Position numbers and translations under genes: made by a program. A DNA stretch of 64,000 nt from Symsagittifera roscoffensis. Lineage: Eukaryota > Xenacoelomorpha > Acoela > Convolutidae. The stretch's first letter is position 1. Every line of letters starts with the position of its first letter. This document shows positions 12,386-23,739 of this stretch, one piece after another. The notes below the pieces were generated by a model, which was not told the origin of the DNA, searched no databases, and saw nothing but the letters and a program-made list of their open reading frames with translations. Location of the stretch: NCBI RefSeq assembly GCF_963678635.1, contig NW_026970697.1, positions 62,001 to 126,000 of the forward strand. The letters are read 5' to 3'.

Positions 12386-12661
12386 CTAATGAAGCAAATA
12401 GTTAACAAATAAACAGAAAAGTAGTCCAGTCACGTGACCAAGAAAGCATGAAATGGGGAAACTAGGTGCATCATAACAATACCCAGGACCTTTTTTTGTA
12501 GTAGATTTCACAGATCCAGCAGAGTCATGTACAATTGCATGTAATCTAAAAATTTTAGAGCCTGCAAAAAAGTAATCCTTACAGGAATTTCCGTATCCAA
12601 TTAACCCTCCAAGAGGAATTTTTGGTCCATTTCTTTTAAGTTTATGTCCGGTTCCAAAACA
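12386..12661 (-). pseudogene. Conserved uncharacterised Polinton protein (GGLIGYGNSC / HDSAG / GPGYCY family), P0
   Basis: A 91-codon stop-free minus-strand frame without an ATG. It reads PKIPLGGLIGYGNSCKDYFF, then FRLHAIVHDSAG, KKGPGYCYDAP and CFLGHVTGLLFCLFVNYLL. The same motifs recur in P1 (24220-24545) and in the B region (52850-53120, with AILHDAAG and TGPTYC), so it is a real conserved protein and not a chance frame. The HD pair and conserved Cys/His suggest an enzyme; a phospholipase-like role is possible but I could not match the canonical motif. Confidence 0.5.
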
Positions 12662-13259
12662 TTACAGCTACAAAGAAATAAATGTATTCTTTTTGTAATC
12701 AATGAGAAATCTTGCTTTATAATCTCAAAAACTTTTAGAATTTCTTTCAATTTACGTACGTTCTTTTTCTACAGTGCATTCGTCAATAATGATTCAATTT
12801 TTTTGAATGTTTCTACATAAGACGAAACCGAGGGGATAAAATCAACCAGTTTACCATACTCTACTTTTTCCAACTGGAATTTAGAATTGTTTTTCCAAGT
12901 GTTTCATTTTTTTTTTCAATACTCTATAAGATCTATTTTTCTAATATCGATAGCTTAGAAAAACTTTTCGTCTTCCATTCTGCAAAGTCCACTCAAATTG
13001 ATAAAGTTGTGATTCTGTATGGTAAATTTTGAGATTCCAAAACCGTTTGTGAAAATTTCTGGGACTTTTCTTGTAAGACGATATGAAAAAGTTTCAGTTT
13101 ACTTTAAAGCTTTAAAACAAAATTTCTGGAAAAACCAATGTTCAAACTCATACCGCACAGCTCAAAGAAAATTAAAAAAAATGATTCAAATAGATAAATA
13201 TTTGAATTACATTACTACAATAACATCACTCAACAAAATTATTGAACCTTACAGTTCAC

Positions 13260-13390
13260 AACAAACAAAAAAAATCCCAAGACCTGGGCGAGTTCTTTGA
13301 ATTCGTTCAAAGTTTAGTTGACATAGGCAATTTGCTTCAAGACTTCGTTCTCCTTTGCAGTGAAGAGTCGAATCTGAATGTAGGCTGGCT
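13260..13390 (-). pseudogene. Gene G, 3' part, cut by P1 insertion (P0)
   Basis: The minus strand reads IQIRLFTAKENEVLKQIAYV. The uninterrupted homologue at 47115-47345 reads CVTIKKYNITKLANIQTQLF and continues LFTAKEKQTLKQ. The 5' part of the P0 gene is at 33501-33780, on the far side of the 15.7-kb P1 element. Function unknown. A further P1 homologue lies near 25130-25290. Confidence 0.5.
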
Positions 13391-13925
13391 AGTATTAGAT
13401 GTTGGAGCTGAAGTAGAGGGGGTTGCATGGCGGACCCCATGTATTAAGATACGTTATAGATGTCCGGTCCGCCATGCTAAGTATTAAGATTGGGTAAGGA
13501 GTATACAATTTATTGAGATAGGGAATACCGATGGTAAACTTTTATGGTTTGTGTGATGGTAAGATAATGGTAAGAAAAACGATTTTTTTTTTGGCTTTTT
13601 GTGTGGAAATGCTGAGTTTTTTCGCAAAATTGCGGCTCGCCTTATCTAATTGGGAAAAGTTAATTGTTATTTATGTGTAGACTGTGGAATTAAGGTTATG
13701 TATTTAGTTTTTTGGTTCACTGTAAGTCAATGGTAAAAAATTCCAAAAGATTTGGTATAATTGGATCTAATAAAAATTTATTAGATACTTTTTTTTCTAT
13801 CTAATTGAATCTATTCTGAATCCTATTGAAACCTCGAAAAAGTCAAATTTTTTGAGAGAAAAAAATTAAACTACAATGAAAATTTATAAAACACTGCATC
13901 GTATAGTAAATTTACTTCCACAATT
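13391..13925 (+). repeat. P1 left terminal inverted repeat, duplicated copy A
   Basis: Begins AGTATTAGATGTTGGAG and matches, inverted, the sequence ending at 33494. AGT...ACT ends are characteristic of Polintons. It contains a 12-bp inverted repeat (GCATGGCGGACC, 13425-13436 and 13466-13477) and several TATTAAGATA-like short repeats. The flanking 6 bp on the left are CTGGCT. Confidence 0.8.
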
Positions 13926-13989
13926 AAAAAGTTACACGTTTACATAAAGTTACTTATAAAATTCACAACACGCACATCTTGAATATTAT

Positions 13990-14277
13990 TCAGTTTGTCT
14001 GGTAAACATTAAAAAGAAGAAATGCTGAATAAATTGCGTAAAATCCCAACAAATTATCAGTTTTTTGTAGTTTTCTGGGAACCTTTCTCCGATACATTTT
14101 TGTTAGAAAGGAATAAGCTGTCCTTTTCCCACCCGAAGAAACAGCAAAGTAGTAAGTTTTGCCCAATCGGGCAATCATGATCCAGTGCTCCCCTATATCT
14201 TTGCTTGGAGCTGAGTTAACAATTGCAAAAGAGTAATTTGTTAGTTGAATTACTTTATCAGAGGGGTAAAATCCTAT
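13990..14277 (-). pseudogene. Polinton adenain-like cysteine protease pseudogene, P1 copy A
   Basis: The frame opens after a stop at 14278 with no ATG. It reads VNSAPSKDIGEHWIMIARLG, then TYYFAVSSGGKRTAYSFL and KLQKTDNLLGFYAIYSAFLL. HW holds the expected catalytic His and the Gln of KLQ the oxyanion residue. The catalytic Cys that should precede GFY is Leu, and the acidic residue expected after YYFA is Val. Position at the element end, next to MCP, supports a capsid-maturation protease. It is catalytically dead and its N-terminal part is missing. Confidence 0.6.
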
Positions 14278-14363
14278 TTACTTGAACCTGAGTTCGAGAA
14301 TTCTTTCAATAATTTGTAGAAGTGAAAAATTATCGATCTTTACAATTGGTAGCTATTTCGCAT

Positions 14364-14627
14364 CTAAAACAAAAAAAAGATGGTTTGATATTGTAATTTA
14401 GGTTTGAAAAAACTAAAATTATTGACGTACGCGCATTTAGGTATTGAATCAACAAAGTCCCATACACAAAACTTGTGAAATGGACAAAAGTTATTGAACA
14501 CTGGTTTACAGTCTAGTTTGAAGAAATTTCTTGGGTTTTCAAATGAACAGTATTCATTATCTGATTTTTCCCGAGATTCAGGTCTGAAGAAAAACAAACA
14601 AAATAGATAGTACAGAGACAATAACAA
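14364..14627 (-). CDS. Hypothetical Cys-containing ORF between MCP and protease, P1 copy A
   Basis: An 87-codon minus-strand frame with a hydrophobic start (LLSLYYLFCLFFF) and a C-terminal half reading FCVWDFVDSIPKCAYVNNF. It lies directly downstream of the MCP stop (14684). The corresponding sequence in the 1.58-kb array is also present but rearranged. I do not recognise it; it may be a real small Polinton protein or the remnant of one, and it could also be the N-terminal side of the protease gene. Confidence 0.3.
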   Translation of the reverse strand: MLLSLYYLFCLFFFRPESREKSDNEYCSFENPRNFFKLDCKPVFNNFCPFHKFCVWDFVDSIPKCAYVNNFSFFKPKLQYQTIFFLF

Positions 14628-14683
14628 TGAAAAATCTCAAAAGTTACAACATTTTTTTATAAGAAACAGAAAACTCAAAAAAA

Positions 14684-15995
14684 CTAAACATTTTTAGCGA
14701 CTGTTCCGAATTTGTCAAATTGAAATTTTGCTAGTCTTTCTCCCAAGAATATCACTTCTGTTACTTGCTCCAAGGGAAACTGGAAAAAGGTTTCTAATCT
14801 CAAGCTTTCTCCACTAAAATCTGGAAAATGCAACTGTTCAGCTGCATCCTGCAGTGAATTCAAGTCAAAAACTAGAATATGGTGATTTTGAAAATCTTCC
14901 ATAGGAAGAGCTGGAAAATCTTCGTTAAACTGCATTGCTTTCCTTGTTGTAACCTAAGGACGACAAGGAGAAGTTGTATCTAATGAAACAATTGCTCCTC
15001 CACCCCGAATAATTCTAAGCTCTGTTCATTGAAATTGCTGATAGCTGAAAGGGTTTTCATTAAAAGATCCTGCAACAGCTAAATTTGTATTCATTGCAAC
15101 AGCTATTCTTCTTATTGGGGCGTTATTGGTTATATTTTCCTGTATGAATTGGTTTTGACGAGATGGAATGATAAAGGTTCTTGCTATAGTTTCCATGTAT
15201 TTGTATTGAGCAGGTTCTCTTTCCAGATTCCATTGCAAGTATTGACGATTAGGTTCAGCAATTAAAAATTTTCTAGTAAAGAGCGAACAATCAACAATTT
15301 TCAGACTGACTTTTGGGTTATCAGCTATCATGTAAAAATTAGGTATAGCTCGCGTAAGTTTGATTTGAACTTTGATATTTGGTAGCAACAATTTTTTGCA
15401 AGTAAACAAATCAAATGTGAGCCTCCCATAGAGTGAAAAAATTATCCTTGTTCCTATGTAATTTGTTCTATCAGTAAATGGATGCTATCAAATGCATCAG
15501 GATATTCTTCAGAATTGTATCCATGACAAGCAAGTATTCCTTCATTACTCACTGCTGACGAGTTGAATTTGTTCGATACTTTTGCCTTATGAGGATATAA
15601 TCCATTGTTGCTGTAAACCATTGTATTGTTAAAATAAACTTCACAGTTGGAGATTAATGAATGTAGTATATTGTTTACTTAAGTTAAATATGTTTGTGGT
15701 TCCTCATCTGAGTTATCCTCAGCTTTTGTTTATGTTCTGATTTTTCTTTTTTGAAAGCATGGAACAAACTACTCTTGAATAGCTGAAGCTTTAAGCTAAA
15801 ATGGGTATCACGCATATCCAATTAGAGATCACAATCCGTTTCAGACTCAAACGCAAAATTGCTTTCATCCAGAGAAGTACTGGGGAATACTTCTTGTGAG
15901 TAAGATGACATAAATGTTTCCAAAAGTAGGACTTTATCGAAAATCTCCAATTGAGAATTTGTAAAAGCCTCGTACCGAAAATGACTTTGATTTAC
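14684..15995 (-). pseudogene. Polinton major capsid protein pseudogene, P1 copy A
   Basis: The best-preserved MCP in the window. From 15409 to the stop at 14684 the frame is continuous except for two in-frame stops (just after YQQFQ at 15026, and near 14961). It reads FTCKKLLLPNIKVQIKLTRA, FIIPSRQNQF, NNAPIRRIAVAMNT, then HHILVFDLNSLQDAAEQLHF and the end FGTVAKNV. The start codon near 15995 has decayed and frameshifts lie upstream of 15409. MCP forms the hexon-like shell of Polinton particles. Confidence 0.75.
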
Positions 15996-16014
15996 ACCTA
16001 TTTTATATTTTCAA

Positions 16015-16985
<971 letters not shown>

Positions 16986-17684
16986 TTCGTATGAAGTTTG
17001 AAGCAAAAAAGTAATCCTTACAGGAATTTCCGTATCCAATTAACCCTCCAAGAGGAATTTTTGGTCCATTTCTTTTAAGTTTATGTCCGGTTCCAAAACA
17101 TTACAGCTACAAAGAAATAAATGTATTCTTTTTGTAATCAATGAGAAATCTTGCTTTATAATCTCAAAAACTTTTAGAATTTCTTTCAATTTACGTACGT
17201 TCTTTTTCTACAGTGCATTCGTCAATAATGATTCAATTTTTTTGAATGTTTCTACATAAGACGAAACCGAGGGGATAAAATCAACCAGTTTACCATACTC
17301 TACTTTTTCCAACTGGAATTTAGGATTGTTTTTCCAAGTGTTTCATTTTTTTTCAATACTCTATAAGATCTATTTTTCTAATATCGATAGCTTAGAAAAA
17401 CTTTTCGTCTTCCATTCTGCAAAGTCCACTCAAATTGATAAAGTTGTGATTCTGTATGGTAAATTTTGAGATTCCAAAACCGTTTGTGAAAATTTCTGGG
17501 ACTTTTCTTGTAAGACGATATGAAAAAGTTTCAGTTTACTTTAAAGCTTTAAAACAAAATTTCTGGAAAAACCAATGTTCAAACTCATACCGCACAGCTC
17601 AAAGAAAATTAAAAAAAATGATTCAAATAGATAAATATTTGAATTACATTACTACAATAACATCACTCAACAAAATTATTGAAC

Positions 17685-17827
17685 CTTACAGTTCACAACA
17701 AACAAAAAAAATCCCAAGACCTGGGCGAGTTCTTTGAATTCGTTCAAAGTTTAGTTGACATAGGCAACTTGCTTCAAGACTTCGTTCTCCTTTGCAGTGA
17801 AGAGTCGAATCTGAATGTAGGCTGGCT
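17685..17827 (-). pseudogene. Gene G 3' part, duplicated copy
   Basis: Second copy of the P0 gene G fragment carried along in the tandem duplication, again ending in CTGGCT at the P1 terminus. It adds no independent evidence beyond showing that host-side (P0) flank was duplicated with the element. Confidence 0.45.
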
Positions 17828-18365
17828 AGTATTAGATGTTGGAGCTGAAGTAGAGGGGGTTGCATGGCGGACCCCATGTATTAAGATACGTTATAGATGT
17901 CCGGTCCGCCATGCTAAGTATTAAGATTGGGTAAGGATCATACAATGTATTGAGATAGGGAATACCGATGGTAAATTTTTATGGTTTGTGTGATGGTAAG
18001 ATAATGGTAAGAAAAACGATGGTTTTTTTGGCTTTTTGTGTGGAAATGCTGAGTTTTTTTTCGCAAAATTGCGGCGCGCCTTATCTAATTGGGAAAAGTT
18101 AATTGTTATTTATGTGTAGACTGTGGAATTAAGGTTATGTATTTAGTTTTTTGGTTCACTGTAAGTCAATGGTAAAAAATTCCAAAAGATTTGGTATAAT
18201 TGGATCTAATAAAAATTTATTAGATACTTTTTTTTCTATCTAATTGAATCTATTCTGAATCCTATTGAAACCTCGAAAAAGTCAAATTTTTTGAGAGAAA
18301 AAAATTAAACTACAATGAAAATTTATAAAACACTGCATCGTATAGTAAATTTACTTCCACAATTA
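17828..18365 (+). repeat. P1 left terminal inverted repeat (copy B)
   Basis: Inverted match to 32935-33494, starting AGTATTAGATG and extending inward to about ATAAAACACTGCATCGTATAG. It keeps the GCATGGCGGACC inverted pair at 17862-17873 and 17903-17914, which has decayed in the right repeat. Confidence 0.85.
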
Positions 18366-18428
18366 AAAAGTTACACGTTTACATAAAGTTACTTATAAAA
18401 TTCACAACACGCACATCTTGAATATTAT

Positions 18429-18716
18429 TCAGTTTGTCTGGTAAACATTAAAAAGAAGAAATGCTGAATAAATTGCGTAAAATCCCAACAAATTATCAGT
18501 TTTTTGTAGTTTTCTGGGAACCTTTCTCCGATACATTTTTGTTAGAAAGGAATAAGCTGTCCTTTTCCCACCCGAAGAAACAGCAAAGTAGTAAGTTTTG
18601 CCCAATCGGGCAATCATGATCCAGTACTCCCCTATATCTTTGCTTGGAGCTGAGTTAACAATTGCAAAAGAGTAATTTGTTAGTTGAATTACTTTATCAG
18701 AGGGGTAAAATCCTAT
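18429..18716 (-). pseudogene. Polinton cysteine protease pseudogene, P1 copy B
   Basis: Identical in all key residues to 13990-14277: His present in EHWIM, catalytic Cys position is Leu (NLLGFY), acidic position is Val. The loss of the nucleophile therefore came before the tandem duplication. Confidence 0.6.
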
Positions 18717-18768
18717 TTACTTGAACCTGAGTTCGAGAATTCTTTCAATAATTTGTAGAAGTGAAAAA

Positions 18769-19065
18769 TTATCGATCTTTACAATTGGTAGCTATTTCGC
18801 ATCTAAAACAAAAAAAGATGGTTTGATATTGTAATTTAGGTTTGAAAAAACTAAAATTATTGACGTACGCGCATTTAGGTATTGAATCAACAAAGTCCCA
18901 TACACAAAACTTGTGAAATGGACAAAAGTTATTGAACACTGGTTTACAGTCTAGTTTGAAGAAATTTCTTGGGTTTTCAAATGAACAGTATTCATTATCT
19001 GATTTTTCCCGAGATTCAGGTCTGAAGAAAAACAAACAAAATAGATAGTACAGAGACAATAACAA
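18769..19065 (-). CDS. Hypothetical Cys-containing ORF, P1 copy B
   Basis: Counterpart of 14364-14627. One A fewer in an A-run shifts the end, lengthening it to 98 codons (end ATNCKDR). Length instability at a homopolymer argues against selection. Function unknown. Confidence 0.3.
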   Translation of the reverse strand: MLLSLYYLFCLFFFRPESREKSDNEYCSFENPRNFFKLDCKPVFNNFCPFHKFCVWDFVDSIPKCAYVNNFSFFKPKLQYQTIFFCFRCEIATNCKDR

Positions 19066-19126
19066 TGAAAAATCTCAAAAGTTACAACATTTTTATAAGA
19101 AACAGAAAACTCAAAAAAACTAAACA

Positions 19127-20433
19127 TTTTAGCGACTGTTCCGAATTTGTCAAATTGAAATTTTGCTAGTCTTTCTCCCAAGAATATCACTTCTGTTACT
19201 TGCTCCAAGGGAAACTGGAAAAAGGTTTCTAATCTCAAGCTTTCTCCTCTAAAATCTGGAAAATGCAACTGTTCAGCTGCATCCTGCAGTGAATTCAAGT
19301 CAAAAACTAGAATATGGTGATTTTGAAAATCTTCCATAGGAAGAGCTGGAAAATCTTCGTTAAACTGCATTGCTTTCCTTGTTGTAACCTAAGGACGACA
19401 AGGAGAAGTTGTATCTAATGAAACAATTGCTCCTCCACCCCGAATAATTCTAAGCTCTGTTCATTGAAATTGCTGATAGCTGAAAGGGTTTTCATTAAAA
19501 GATCCTGCAACAGCTAAATTTGTATTCATTGCAACAGCTATTCTTCTTATTGGGGCGTTATTGGTTATATTTTCCTGTATGAATTGGTTTTGACGAGATG
19601 GAATGATAAAGGTTCTTGCTATAGTTTCCATGTATTTGTATTGAGCAGGTTCTCTTTCCAGATTCCATTGCAAGTATTGACGATTAGGTTCAGCAATTAA
19701 AAATTTTCTAGTAAAGAGCGAACAATCAACAATTTTCAGACTGACTTTTGGGTTATCAGCTATCATGTAAAAATTAGGTATAGCTCGCGTAAGTTTGATT
19801 TGAAATTTGATATTTGGTAGCAACAATTTTTTGCAAGTAAACAAATCAAATGTGAGCCTCCCATAGAGTGAAAAAATTATCCTTGTTCCTATGTAATTTG
19901 TTCTATCAGTAAATGGATGCTATCAAATGCATCAGGATATTCTTCAGAATTGTATCCATGACAAGCAAGTATTCCTTCATTACTCACTGCTGACGAGTTG
20001 AATTTGTTCGATACTTTTGCCTTATGAGGATATAATCCATTGTTGCTGTAAACCATTGTATTGTTAAAATAAACTTCACAGTTGGAGATTAATGAATGTA
20101 GTTTATTGTTTACTTAAGTTAAATATGTTTGTGGTTCCTCATCTGAGTTATCCTCAGCTTTTGTTTATGTTCTGATTTTTCTTTTTTGAAAGCATGGAAC
20201 AAACTACTCTTGAATAGCTGAAGCTTTAAGCTAAAATGGGTATCACGCATATCCAATTAGAGATCACAATCCGTTTCAGACTCAAACGCAAAACTGCTTT
20301 CATCCAGAGAAGTACTGGGGAATACTTCTTGTGAGTAAGATGACATAAATGTTTCCAAAAGTAGGACTTTATCGAAAATCTCCAATTGAGAATTTGTAAA
20401 AGCCTCGTACCGAAAATGACTTTGATTTACACC
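19127..20433 (-). pseudogene. Polinton MCP pseudogene, P1 copy B
   Basis: As copy A, with open stretches at 19461-19844 and 19128-19370. A one-base loss in the T-run near 19127 removes the normal stop after FGTVAK and lets the frame run on to 18951. This is a private, post-duplication mutation. Confidence 0.75.
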
Positions 20434-20449
20434 TATTTTATATTTTCAA

Positions 20450-20808
20450 AAAAGTCTTTGCGACAGCGACTGTTTTTTAATCTACTTTTTTGAGAAACGG
20501 ATCTGGTTCTACCAGTTCTACGCTTGTATGTCTTTTTTCCACCTGCCAATTGTTTCCGAACTGTTTTTTTTCCCACATCTTTTGCAACTGTTTTAAAAAT
20601 TCGTGCCCACTTACAACTTCCCCAAACTCTGAAGCACTTATTTCAAACATATAAAGTCCAATTCTTTTTGCGCAGCTGTGACTATAAATTTTTAAAAAAA
20701 GAGAATTGCAGTTGTCCTAAGAGTTTGTGCGAGAGCTCCAAAACCTCTTCCACGTTGTCTTGCATGTTTTCGAAAAATATGTAAGTTAGCTGACTTTTGA
20801 GCTACCAT
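20450..20808 (-). pseudogene. Polinton basic core protein pseudogene, P1 copy B
   Basis: Starts at ATG 20806-20808 with VAQKSANLHIFRKHARQRGR, continues GFGALAQTLRTTAI, then hits a stop; later parts are in other frames. This is the uninterrupted reference for the copy split by the microsatellite. Rich in Arg/Lys/Gly, lying just upstream of MCP. Confidence 0.55.
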
Positions 20809-21017
20809 TTCGTATGAAGTTTGAATCAAAAAGGTTTATTCGAAGTCTTGCGAAACAAGATAACAACTCGGGTAGCTCCTACGGACACAAAAGGAATTTT
20901 TTCGCCGGTACTATCTTTTAGTTCTATCTTGATACTTATGTAAAGATTTTTTCAAAAGTTTTTCAAACTGTAAATTTGAAAAAAAAAACAGATAACTGAT
21001 GTACTGTCCTTCAGAAA

Positions 21018-21562
21018 TTATGTCTCCACATTTTCTTTGGAGATGAATGGAATACAATGCAATAAGGGAGTTTTTGCATCGCCGACTATGTTACATTCTA
21101 TAATATCACTATATATTATCAAAGAATGTATTCTTATAATGTCGTAATGATTTTGAGGATAATGTGGATCTTTACATTTTAATACAACCCTTGTTTGATT
21201 TTGCTCTAAATCACAATCAAAAATATGACTCAAATCAGAAATTTTAAAAATAAAAACTGGTTGGTTCTAAGTTAAGTGAACGGCAACCTTTTGAGTGATT
21301 TCTTCTACTGATACATATAATCCGTTATATTCAAATCCTTCAGCATCTAGACGTTATCGAATTTCGTTGTTCATGGCTACAATTATATCAAAAATACTTG
21401 GATACAATCCTGGTTGAATATGCATCGGTACAACTTTCCTTTTCTCCATAGAACTTTCTCTACCGTCTACGAATGTAAACTTTCCCTCAGTAACTTTTTA
21501 GTACAAAGAAGGGTACGATTTTTCTGAAGTAGCAACATCCCATTCTCCTTATAAAGGTTTCT
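21018..21562 (-). pseudogene. Polinton minor capsid (penton-like) protein pseudogene, P1
   Basis: One minus-strand frame with a few in-frame stops: GEWDVATSEKSYPSLY, KVTEGKFTFVDGRESSMEKR, VVPMHIQPGLYPSIFDIIVA, GLYVSVEEITQKVAVHLT and a C-terminal open stretch of 71 codons with YSDIIECNIVGDAKTPLLHC. It matches P0 8640-9275 throughout. Nonsense mutations rather than frameshifts dominate, which suggests moderate age. Confidence 0.6.
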
Positions 21563-21589
21563 CTATTGGTAGAAACTTTGTAAAAGAAC

Positions 21590-22105
21590 TAATAGCTTTT
21601 GTTTCAATCATTATCGAGTAAACTTCAATGTTTTTTTTCTTGCAAAATTTTTAAAAAGTTCCCCGATATTCTGTTTCTTTATCAACCCAAAGATTTTCAG
21701 GAGTGTTTTTTCGAGAAGTCATTTTTTTGAAAGCTTGCAAACTGACTTTGGCATATTTAATTTTCATTGTTTGAACTTTGACAAATCGCGCAAAACTATC
21801 AACAGCAACCAATAAATATTTGACTCCACTGTTTTGACTTGCTAGTTTCTTAGTTTCTTTGACATTTTTTGAAAAAGCTTGAAGCTTTATGAAACGTCTG
21901 ATTGGGGGACCAAGTTTTGTATACGATGTCTTGGTTTGTAGAATTGTTCTAATTTCTTTTTTGACATTCCGTTTGCTTTACTCAAGTTTCGCACAGAACC
22001 GTACGCAGCTCTACCCCTTAAAAACAATCTGTTCAGACTTACCTTTTCAGATTTTGAAAGGAAACCAAGTTCCTCTGTCTTTCGCTTTGGCATTATTGTT
22101 GGTAA
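21590..22105 (-). pseudogene. Polinton integrase pseudogene, P1 (C-terminal third deleted)
   Basis: The N-terminal part starts at MPKRKTEELG (ATG at 22091-22093) and continues KSEKVSLNRLFLRGRAAYGS. The core has the FARF-type strand and a LWVDKETEYRG-type second Asp region near 21690. The frame region corresponding to the catalytic Glu and the C-terminal domain in P0 (about 9400-9770) is absent: the sequence passes directly into the minor capsid gene. P1 integrase is therefore truncated as well as riddled with stops. Confidence 0.7.
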
Positions 22106-22465
22106 GAAATTTAGACAGAATTTGAGTTGCTTCCAAAATGGTAAAATAAATATCGGGAAAGTCGGTATTTTTTTGTTTTAGTGCGCACACAAAGTCCACA
22201 ATTGATTCTTTTGTGTCTCGGTTATCCAATATGATATTTTCTGACTCACTTAGTCTAGTTCTAGGAGAACACAAACTTGAATCAGTGAGGTGTTTTTTGT
22301 TACTCGTTTTTAACTTTACATTTACAGCACTGTAAATAGAATCAAAATCTAATGGTACAATCTCCTCTTTTTCTTGCTTTTTGTTTCAGTTTTTTTTGTT
22401 TTTGGAAATATACTTTGTGATTGATAAAGTTAGTGAGGAATTGAAACCAACTGATCCATACTATG
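22100..22465 (-). pseudogene. Gene Q, uncharacterised small Polinton protein, P1
   Basis: Starts MDQLVSIPH near 22463, then a frame change leads to PLDFDSIYSAVNVKLKTSNK and LCSPRTRLSESENIILDNRD, ending FPDIYFTILEATQILSKFL overlapping the integrase start. The P0 homologue is at 10320-10659. No known motif seen. Confidence 0.45.
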
Positions 22466-22527
22466 TCAATCGTTTTATGACAAAAAGAGTGATAACAGAT
22501 GCTCTAATTGTAAGACTTTTGGCGAGT

Positions 22528-23390
22528 TTAAAATAGTTCTCCTTTTATGCAGTGAAGTTCTCCTTCGTGTGAGTTCTGATATTTCTTTTTGAATTTTTTT
22601 ACGGCTACCTTTCGGAAATCCGTTAGCTGGACTCGTAGCAAGTTTACTAGACATCGCTGAGGAATTGAAATAAATGTTTTGGACAATGGGGGATGAATTA
22701 TTTTTGACATTTTTGGGGAAATGTTTGAACTATTGGGAGTATAGAGACGTATTGTAAGCTCATCGTCCAAAAACTTTGTTTCTGATCCTGCTGGTAGACA
22801 AAATGTCGATGGAACTGAACCACTGTTTGTGCAATGTCTTAGTGAATCATCTGTTTTCGGAGTTACTGAGTAAATGACCATAAGGAGTAGATGTTGCATC
22901 TTGATACCACTCTTTCAATTGTGATCCTAGACCTAGTTGTTGACTGAATGTATTGTTTTGTAAAACATCTCCCGGTGACTTGAACAAGACTATGTATTTT
23001 GTAACTCAAATTCTCTTCCCATTTTGTTTTGATGAAATAAGTTATGCTTAATATATTTTGTAATCAGTCCCCTGTGTCTTCCAGCATTAGCATTTTTACA
23101 AACTGCTTAGAATTTGAAATTTCTTCACAAGAGTCAACAAGTATTAACAGATTTTTGTTCCATTATCAGGAAGAATTTCAATCAGTTCAAAGTCAACTCT
23201 TTGGATAAATTCAAAGTTTTTCATTTGCATTTGTCCACAATAAAAACAAAAAAAAGTTCAAATTTTGGTTGAAACAAACCAATGTTTAACCAATCAGAAA
23301 GAAGATGCAATTTTCCAGATTCACTTGGTCCCACTAGTGAAATAAGAGCTCGTTTTCTGGTAGAATTTTTTTAATTCGTAGCTTTGGAGA
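22528..23390 (-). pseudogene. Polinton packaging ATPase pseudogene, P1
   Basis: The Walker A region near 23300-23365 reads ALISLVGPSESGKLHLLSDW: the P-loop is intact up to the Lys, but the following Ser/Thr is Leu. The Walker B-like segment LLILVDSCEE lies near 23125. The C-terminal 123 codons (22528-22899) are open and contain HCTNSGSVPSTFCLPAG. It complements P0, where Walker B survives but Walker A is deleted. Confidence 0.65.
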
Positions 23391-23739
23391 AGGTTAAATA
23401 TAACCAACTGTACTTGATATAAATGCTACCCAAACTGTTGTTTCTTCACAAGTAGTGGATTACATTATTCGAACGATTGCAAATGCTAGTAATAAAACTA
23501 TGACAAAAATCGGCTCATAAAAACTAAAATAATTCTATTACAAGTATGTCCAAAAAAACTTCCATGATTTTCGTTCATAATTCTCCTCATCAAAAACAAA
23601 ATTTCCTAAAATTAATTGCTTGTCACATTCATCATCCATCTCAAATTTGGAATTGGAAAATTGATAATTATTAACATTTAAATTTCAAAAACACGATAAA
23701 GCAAAACTATTTAGATTATTTAAAATTTATTTAAAAAAC

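Larger units (their letters stand above)
17003..20826. repeat. Tandem duplication, copy B
   Basis: 3824 bp, direct repeat of 12564-17002 without the microsatellite. The junction at 17003 joins the upstream edge of the P1 core-protein gene to P0 sequence at GCAAAAAAGTAATCC, with a short A-run as the only shared sequence. Differences from copy A are isolated substitutions and homopolymer indels, for example one T fewer near 19127. Confidence 0.9.

Noticed and set aside
13249..13440. 63-codon minus frame across the P0/P1 junction, and its copy at 17686-17877
   Set aside because: It spans the insertion point at 13390, so it mixes gene G and terminal repeat sequence. The homologous gene G frame is a different one.
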